From the NCBI GenBank assembly GCA_900404475.1, contig OUQQ01000256.1:1-25867 (forward strand): DNA of 25,867 bases, given 5' to 3'. The notes beneath the pieces were generated by a model. It was not told where the DNA came from. It did not search any database and saw only the letters and a program-made list of their open reading frames with translations. A program made the position numbers and the translations under genes. Position 1 is the stretch's first letter. Each line of letters begins with the position of its first letter. The stretch is from Spongospora subterranea. Lineage: Eukaryota > Endomyxa > Phytomyxea > Plasmodiophorida > Plasmodiophoridae. Of the stretch, positions 21,248 to 25,867 are shown piece by piece.

Positions 21248-21784
21248 TGGGGCTGTAAAACGCTCTTCACCTGTAGATTCATGATGATTGTCTTTAAATT
21301 ATTTGAGATATTAAATTTAGACGAATTTTTGTTGATATCGTGGTGACAATGGTCTGGTCCCTATTAGAGGAACTGGATTACCATATTGTAGTCCACCTGG
21401 CAGATACTGTTTTTGAATATCTAAACGGTGGCACGACCGTTAATCTGCCTTGAGGTTTCATTGGCATATCCTAGACAGTTTTCACATCATCCTTCAACGT
21501 CTGTTAATTCGATATACTATTGATATCAGTTTCGAATATGATGAATTGTTGATTATTATCCCATTCTGATGAGTTTCATGATGAACTCCCCATCAGGTCC
21601 TTCAATACAGATCCCCCATCTTGCATGTTGAACTAGGCAGTAAATGATGGTTAATAAATGGCCATCACTAGGTTGAGCCCCTTTCACCGTAATCAAAATT
21701 AGATTACATGAGATACGGCGCGTGTGTCCCCCATTATATGTCAATTACAGCCAGATCGTTGACAGTACCAGAGAGATACTGGAT
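21248..21784. other. Intergenic region between WD40 and Cep57-like genes
   Basis: Two small open frames look somewhat protein-like: 21349-21453 (+, 34 codons, LLEELDYHIVVHLADTVFEY) and 21556-21744 (-, 62 codons, LILITVKGAQPSDGHLL and GPDGEFIMKLI). Neither could be extended by splicing or assigned to a family. The AT-rich part around 21285-21340 is the 3' flank of the WD40 gene. Confidence 0.35.
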
Positions 21785-22881
21785 ATGGCGACCAAGACGG
21801 CTGCGTCGTCACCAATATTTGGATTACCACTTCCAGCACAGATTTCATCCAAAGGTGCCAATTCCCCATTATAGGTCATATTTCATGTTTTATCCAAAAC
21901 ATTTTTGCTCAGCGGCAGTGGCGGCTCTGAAATCTTTGCAAACAAAACTGCACGAAACCGAACTTGATCGCGATCGCGACGCCATTCGGTATCAGAATGA
22001 TGTCAATCGAGCTAAACAAGATATGGAGAATATGCGATCGGAGATGAACGAAAAACTGCATCAACAAGTCGACAAGACCGCGAAAGTATTACACGATCTT
22101 GAAAGTGCTAGGGCTGAAGTCGATCGTTCGTTCAATGTCGGGAGCGTCAAACGAGGTCACTGAAATACGTTGTGATTCAGGTTTGGGCGAGACTGTAGAA
22201 AGACAACATGAGCAGATCCGACAGTTGCAAGAGAACGTGATCAGATCTGATCACGATAATAATCATTCGGTTCATGGTGTAAAATCCGGCAGGAATCGTC
22301 GTACAGATGATCTCGAGGAATTAGATCGGGGAAAGGTCGCCCATCGGACAAACTCTCCATCTCCTGTCCATTTTACAGTAAATGGATCGGTGTCAACACC
22401 AGATATCACACAAATCGTCGAACAAGCGTGTGCTAGTGCAATCAGTACGCATATGGCCCCATGTAATCACAACCATCGCAAACCTGACCCAATATCGTCA
22501 CGCGATGATGATCATGATATATATCAATTGCTGCGTTCCTCGCAATCTGATACGGAATATAAAGAACTCGCCGTTCGATTGGATAAAATGGAGAATCTTC
22601 TTACGCTATATGCAAAGAGCATGCTAAAACGGCGATTGAAAGAGAGGCGACTAAAACCAAGACCTGGATTTACGAGGGCTGTAATACCATGCAATAATAC
22701 GTATTCTGCTAGGATGATGAAATTAGAAAGAATTATGAAGAGGCTAACAACACAATCGGGGGCGTTGATTGACCAGCTGAATTCGAAGACAAGCGTTGAT
22801 ACGCATCGACGAGTGAATGAAATCATTCAAGAACTCGATATAACACAAAACCAATTGAGAATGTTGGATAGTAAACGATAG
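21785..22881 (+). CDS. Cep57-like coiled-coil protein (centrosome / spindle pole)
   Basis: Exon 1 is 21785-21854; a 58-bp intron leads to exon 2 from 21913. The joined sequence reads ...ISSKAAVAALKSLQTKL, close to the start of the Cep57 centrosome-localisation domain (AxxALKxLQxKxxxLExxR). A long charged coiled coil follows to about residue 90. The frame then changes near 22105-22180: either a 76-bp intron (22105-22180) giving 320 residues or a 25-bp intron (22156-22180) giving 337. Exon 3 runs to the TAG-terminated frame at 22881. It has another coiled coil (VERQHEQIRQLQENV), a low-complexity His/Asp region (CNHNHRKPDP, RDDDHD), and two C-terminal basic helices (MENLLTLYAKSMLKRRLKERR; VNEIIQELDITQNQLRML) where Cep57 has its microtubule-binding part. 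Cep57 family members scaffold pericentriolar material or spindle pole bodies. The role here is inferred; assignment rests mainly on the CLD start. Confidence 0.6.
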
Positions 22882-22912
22882 AATAATGTTATATCATTAA
22901 GGATATGTGTAT
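22882..22912. other. 31-bp gap between convergent stop codons
   Basis: The Cep57-like gene (+) ends at 22881 and ELP3 (-) ends at 22913. The gap is too short for separate 3' UTRs, so the two transcripts must overlap antisense unless polyadenylation happens almost at the stop codons. Confidence 0.85.
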
Positions 22913-25629
22913 CTACAACAGTTTGATCATATATGGACCAACCAGTTCATAGCCGAGCTTTCGATAATAATGGCGTGTTCCAACGCCCGAAATGACGGCG
23001 ACCTGTTCGCTGCCGTGTTCATCACGAGCAATGCGCTCTGCCTCTTCCATCAGCAACCGTCCAAAACCTCTGTGCTGCTGCAGAGGCGTACACGAAGCGT
23101 CTTTACCCAACGTGTTCTCCCCAACTTGAACCACTTCGCCATAAACATGAACCTCTCGGATTAACGACGACCTTTTGCAAATTAACTCAGGGCGAAAGGT
23201 TTGTGATCCACACCTGAACTGATATTAGCGAAATGAATAAAAATGAAAGTATACCGGGATTCTGTTGAAAACTGAACAGTCAAAAACGGGAAAAAAACTC
23301 TTGTTAACGTTGAGCATTTAACATGAGCACAGGCACAGATCACAAGAGACGAAACCGTCATAAAAGAGTCGTTATAATGACGAAAAACAATCATGACAAG
23401 GAGCAAAGACTAATCAATCTGATCAAGTGATAATATTGATGTTTTCGCAGTTCGAATGTCTGAATATGAAATTATAAGCTATCAGACAATGCACGCATAC
23501 AAAACATAAAACAGAGCGCTACGCTCTAGACGGCAGTGACATTTACGATAAAATTGAATTCAAACGTGGATAGCGAACCTGCGTAGACGAAGAAGACCAA
23601 TAAGGGTATCCTGGACGGGATCTTCATATGATATGAACGTCTCCCAATCCCCGTTGGCCGTGTAATCTCGACGGATCAGTTCGATCTGATTTGGAACGAG
23701 ATTCTGATGAAGTGACCTCATACCGGCCTCTCTGTGTAAAAGCGTCAAAAGAATAATCATAAAAGAGAGACATTTGACTTCTGACCTAGTGCGAACATCA
23801 CGACAAACAAGACCCAGATCATTCATACGCTGTAGAACCTGTTCACGAAGATTGCCTGTCTCAACACCAGAACTCGTAACCAGAGGTAGTGGAATATCGC
23901 GCTGGATTCTAAACCGACAAGGAGTGACATTGGTTGGAAGCCACAAAACAGTTTCAACGCATTCAACGCATTTGCCTCAAAAAGAAATAATAAAAAACTA
24001 AGCTATTCCACAATAAAACCGTGAAGAGAAGTATTGAGAAGATATAGAAAAAGACACTGACCGATAGATTCGGGTCCATGGCGGTACCATTGATAACGCA
24101 TTGGCTAAAAGATCGACCAACTGTTGAGGCGAATACGGCTTGTATACACCCACTTTCCAAAGCTCATACAATCCTGTTCCGCGAATTACACTAAGGTCAT
24201 ATTATGAAACAGGACAAAACCGTTTGGGGCCGACAAAAATTACAGTGTGGGATAAATTTTGAGCCCGTCAGGTCGGAAATCGGGATTTTCAAACAGCTCT
24301 TTGAAAGAAAGCATATCGCGTTGCATTCCAACATTGGGTAAGTCTGGCATTATATGAGATACGATTTTATAACCGGCGTCTTTAGCAACCTAGATTCAAA
24401 TAAATAATTACTACAAACCCGATTATCATCCCTTGTTAAACGGAATTCATACCCAAATTCAAATTATCGGGCATGAGACGGTCAAATGAATGTGTTCAAG
24501 AAAAAACAGCAAACAAGACGTGACTACCTGAAATGCTTGGCATACGGCCTGAACAGTATGGCCACGATTGGTATCGCGAGCAACATCTTCGTAGACGGAT
24601 TGGACCCCGATTTCTAAACGAGTGCAACCATAGAGCAACATCGACCTGAATAATGTCAGGATGATATTCAGCAAACTCGACACAATAACAATACGAGATA
24701 TGAGGACGAAGACAGTAATCCGGGCGGGTTTCAATGGTGATTCCCACACATTTACGTTTGGATTGTTCACTCCATCGAACCGCCTGAGCCAAACAACGAG
24801 TGTTAATCAGACTAATATTGATAGTCTGCAAGAATTAACAAAAATTTAAGGAACCGTAGGAAGGTGTAAAAGAGAAGAAAAATACGATTATAATACATGG
24901 AAAGTCAACACCAAACGGTGATGTCGTTAGTAAAGTCAGGTCAATAGTATAACACTGGGTCAACCTCTTCAATGCTAGTGCTATTTTGACCACTTAAAGC
25001 ATCATGTAGTCGGCTGACAAACGTCTCACGATATGTTTTGGGCAACGACATGAACGTCCCTCCCATGATAATAATCTCCACCTAACAACCATCAAAGTCT
25101 GAAAAACGGGTTGTAAAAATATGGAAAAGGGAGTAAAAACCTTATCGATTTCGTGTCCAAGGGATTGCAACTGATCCAATCGTTCACGACATTGTTCATA
25201 AGGATCATATCGTGCTCGTATGGCACGAAGCGATGTCGGCTCGTAGCCGGTATACGATTGTGTCGAGTATTCGAAGTCGCTATCGGGACCCCCTGGGCAA
25301 TAAACACATACATTTCCGGTCATCTCGATATGTGGGCAACGATGGGGCTTGCACATGACGGCGACAACAGCGACACCTGATGCAGTCCTGACTGGTTTGG
25401 CGCGTAGAATGGGCAGGAGACGGGTGCGATATTGTGTTGGGCAAGCGGCAACTAGTTCAACACGTCGCGGTTGATCGCAATGATACCGTTTGGTGATCTG
25501 GCGACATATTTGGGTGACTGGTATTCGGCTAGGATGAACACCAGACAATAGCTGGCGAACTATCTCGTTCACTGCCAATGTGGCAATGCCAACACGGCTG
25601 GTCATGGCAGATTCCTCCATCGCCGTCAT
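22913..25629 (-). CDS. ELP3: Elongator catalytic subunit Elp3 (radical SAM / GNAT tRNA-modifying enzyme)
   Basis: Nine exons on the minus strand: 25629-25141, 25081-24965, 24783-24695, 24645-24528, 24389-24244, 24190-24062, 23908-23786, 23731-23579, 23213-22913; 1665 nt, 554 residues (human 547). The radical-SAM cysteines are Cys98, Cys108 and Cys111 ([14 protein letters not shown]), within one position of human numbering, which supports the 25629 start over ATGs at 25620 and 25605. Conserved blocks follow in order: [106 protein letters not shown], and the GNAT acetyl-CoA motif [17 protein letters not shown] with [16 protein letters not shown]. All key motifs are intact. Elp3, in Elongator Elp1-6, starts cm5/mcm5/ncm5 modification of tRNA wobble U34. 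Introns are 49-67 bp, plus 182-, 138-, 153- and 365-bp ones. The gene converges on the Cep57-like gene and begins 51 bp from a minisatellite. Confidence 0.95.
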
Positions 25630-25680
25630 GGAATATTTCCAGGAATACCCAACTGGACGGACCCTGCGCAGTCCGTGGTG

Positions 25681-25867
25681 ATTGTCTGACGGGTTTGAGG
25701 GGAAACAATTGAGTGATATTGTCTGACGGTTTTGAGGGGAAACAATTGAGTGATATTGTCTGACGGGTTTGAGGGGAAACAATTGAGTGATATTGTCTGA
25801 CGGGTTTGAGGGGAAACAATTGAGTGATATTGTCTGACGGTTTTGAGGGGAAACAATTGAGTGATAT
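25681..25867. repeat. 37-bp minisatellite, at least 5 tandem copies
   Basis: Five complete 37-bp copies start at 25681, 25718, 25755, 25792 and 25829; two bases of a sixth reach the window edge. Each unit begins ATTGTCTGACGG and ends GGGGAAACAATTGAGTGAT. The copies are identical except unit position 13, which is G, T, G, G, T in order. As 37 is not a multiple of three, all minus-strand frames stay open through the array, producing spurious N-terminal extensions of ELP3. The array sits in the ELP3 promoter or 5' UTR and may continue beyond the window. Confidence 0.97.

Noticed and set aside
25629..25856. N-terminal extension of Elp3 through the minisatellite
   Set aside because: All three minus-strand frames are open because the repeat lacks stops and is not a multiple of three. 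The 25629 start places the radical-SAM cysteines at the expected positions.
25681..25867. CRISPR-like array
   Set aside because: The 37-bp units are directly contiguous with no spacers, and the setting is eukaryotic; it is a minisatellite.

Overview
This is nuclear DNA from an intron-rich, probably unicellular eukaryote. Evidence: coding exons are interrupted by many short GT-AG introns (mostly about 43-60 bp, some 100-365 bp), the encoded families are eukaryote-specific (TBC RabGAP, WDR6, Elongator Elp3, Cep57-like coiled coil), and a piece of eukaryotic large-subunit rRNA sits at the left edge. The lineage cannot be fixed from sequence alone. I see no bacterial operons, Shine-Dalgarno sites, tRNAs or CRISPR arrays. 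Most genes were assembled by hand by matching conserved family motifs across introns. In every complete model the summed exon length is a multiple of three, which is a strong internal check.

Layout. 1-175 (-): LSU rRNA fragment. 744-2660 (-): TBC1D13-type RabGAP in 7 exons, two of them micro-exons. 3446-4165 (-), perhaps reaching 4555: an unrecognised multi-exon gene. 4734-10815 (+): a 19-exon secreted or membrane subtilisin-like protease with PA-like insert, EGF-like module and C-terminal membrane anchor. 10.8-14.9 kb: gene-poor tract with several perfect hairpins and the decayed gag/protease/RT-linker remains of a Ty3/gypsy retrotransposon. 14992-18359 (-): WDR6 in 4 exons. 18559-18851: a foldback (inverted-repeat) element. 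19593-21247 (+): a 10-exon WD40 protein resembling MEP50/WDR77. 21785-22881 (+): Cep57-like coiled-coil protein. 22913-25629 (-): ELP3 in 9 exons, converging on the Cep57-like gene with only 31 bp between stop codons. 25681-25867: a 37-bp minisatellite running off the right edge, directly upstream of ELP3.

Functional themes. WDR6 and Elp3 both act on the tRNA wobble position 34 (2'-O-methylation cofactor and cm5U synthesis respectively) and lie within about 5 kb of each other on the same strand. The remaining genes (Rab trafficking, membrane-anchored proteolysis, centrosome or spindle-pole scaffold, WD40 scaffold) are unrelated housekeeping functions. No new biochemical system is evident. The least ordinary material is non-coding: the cluster of perfect hairpins around and after the protease gene, the foldback element and the promoter-side minisatellite.
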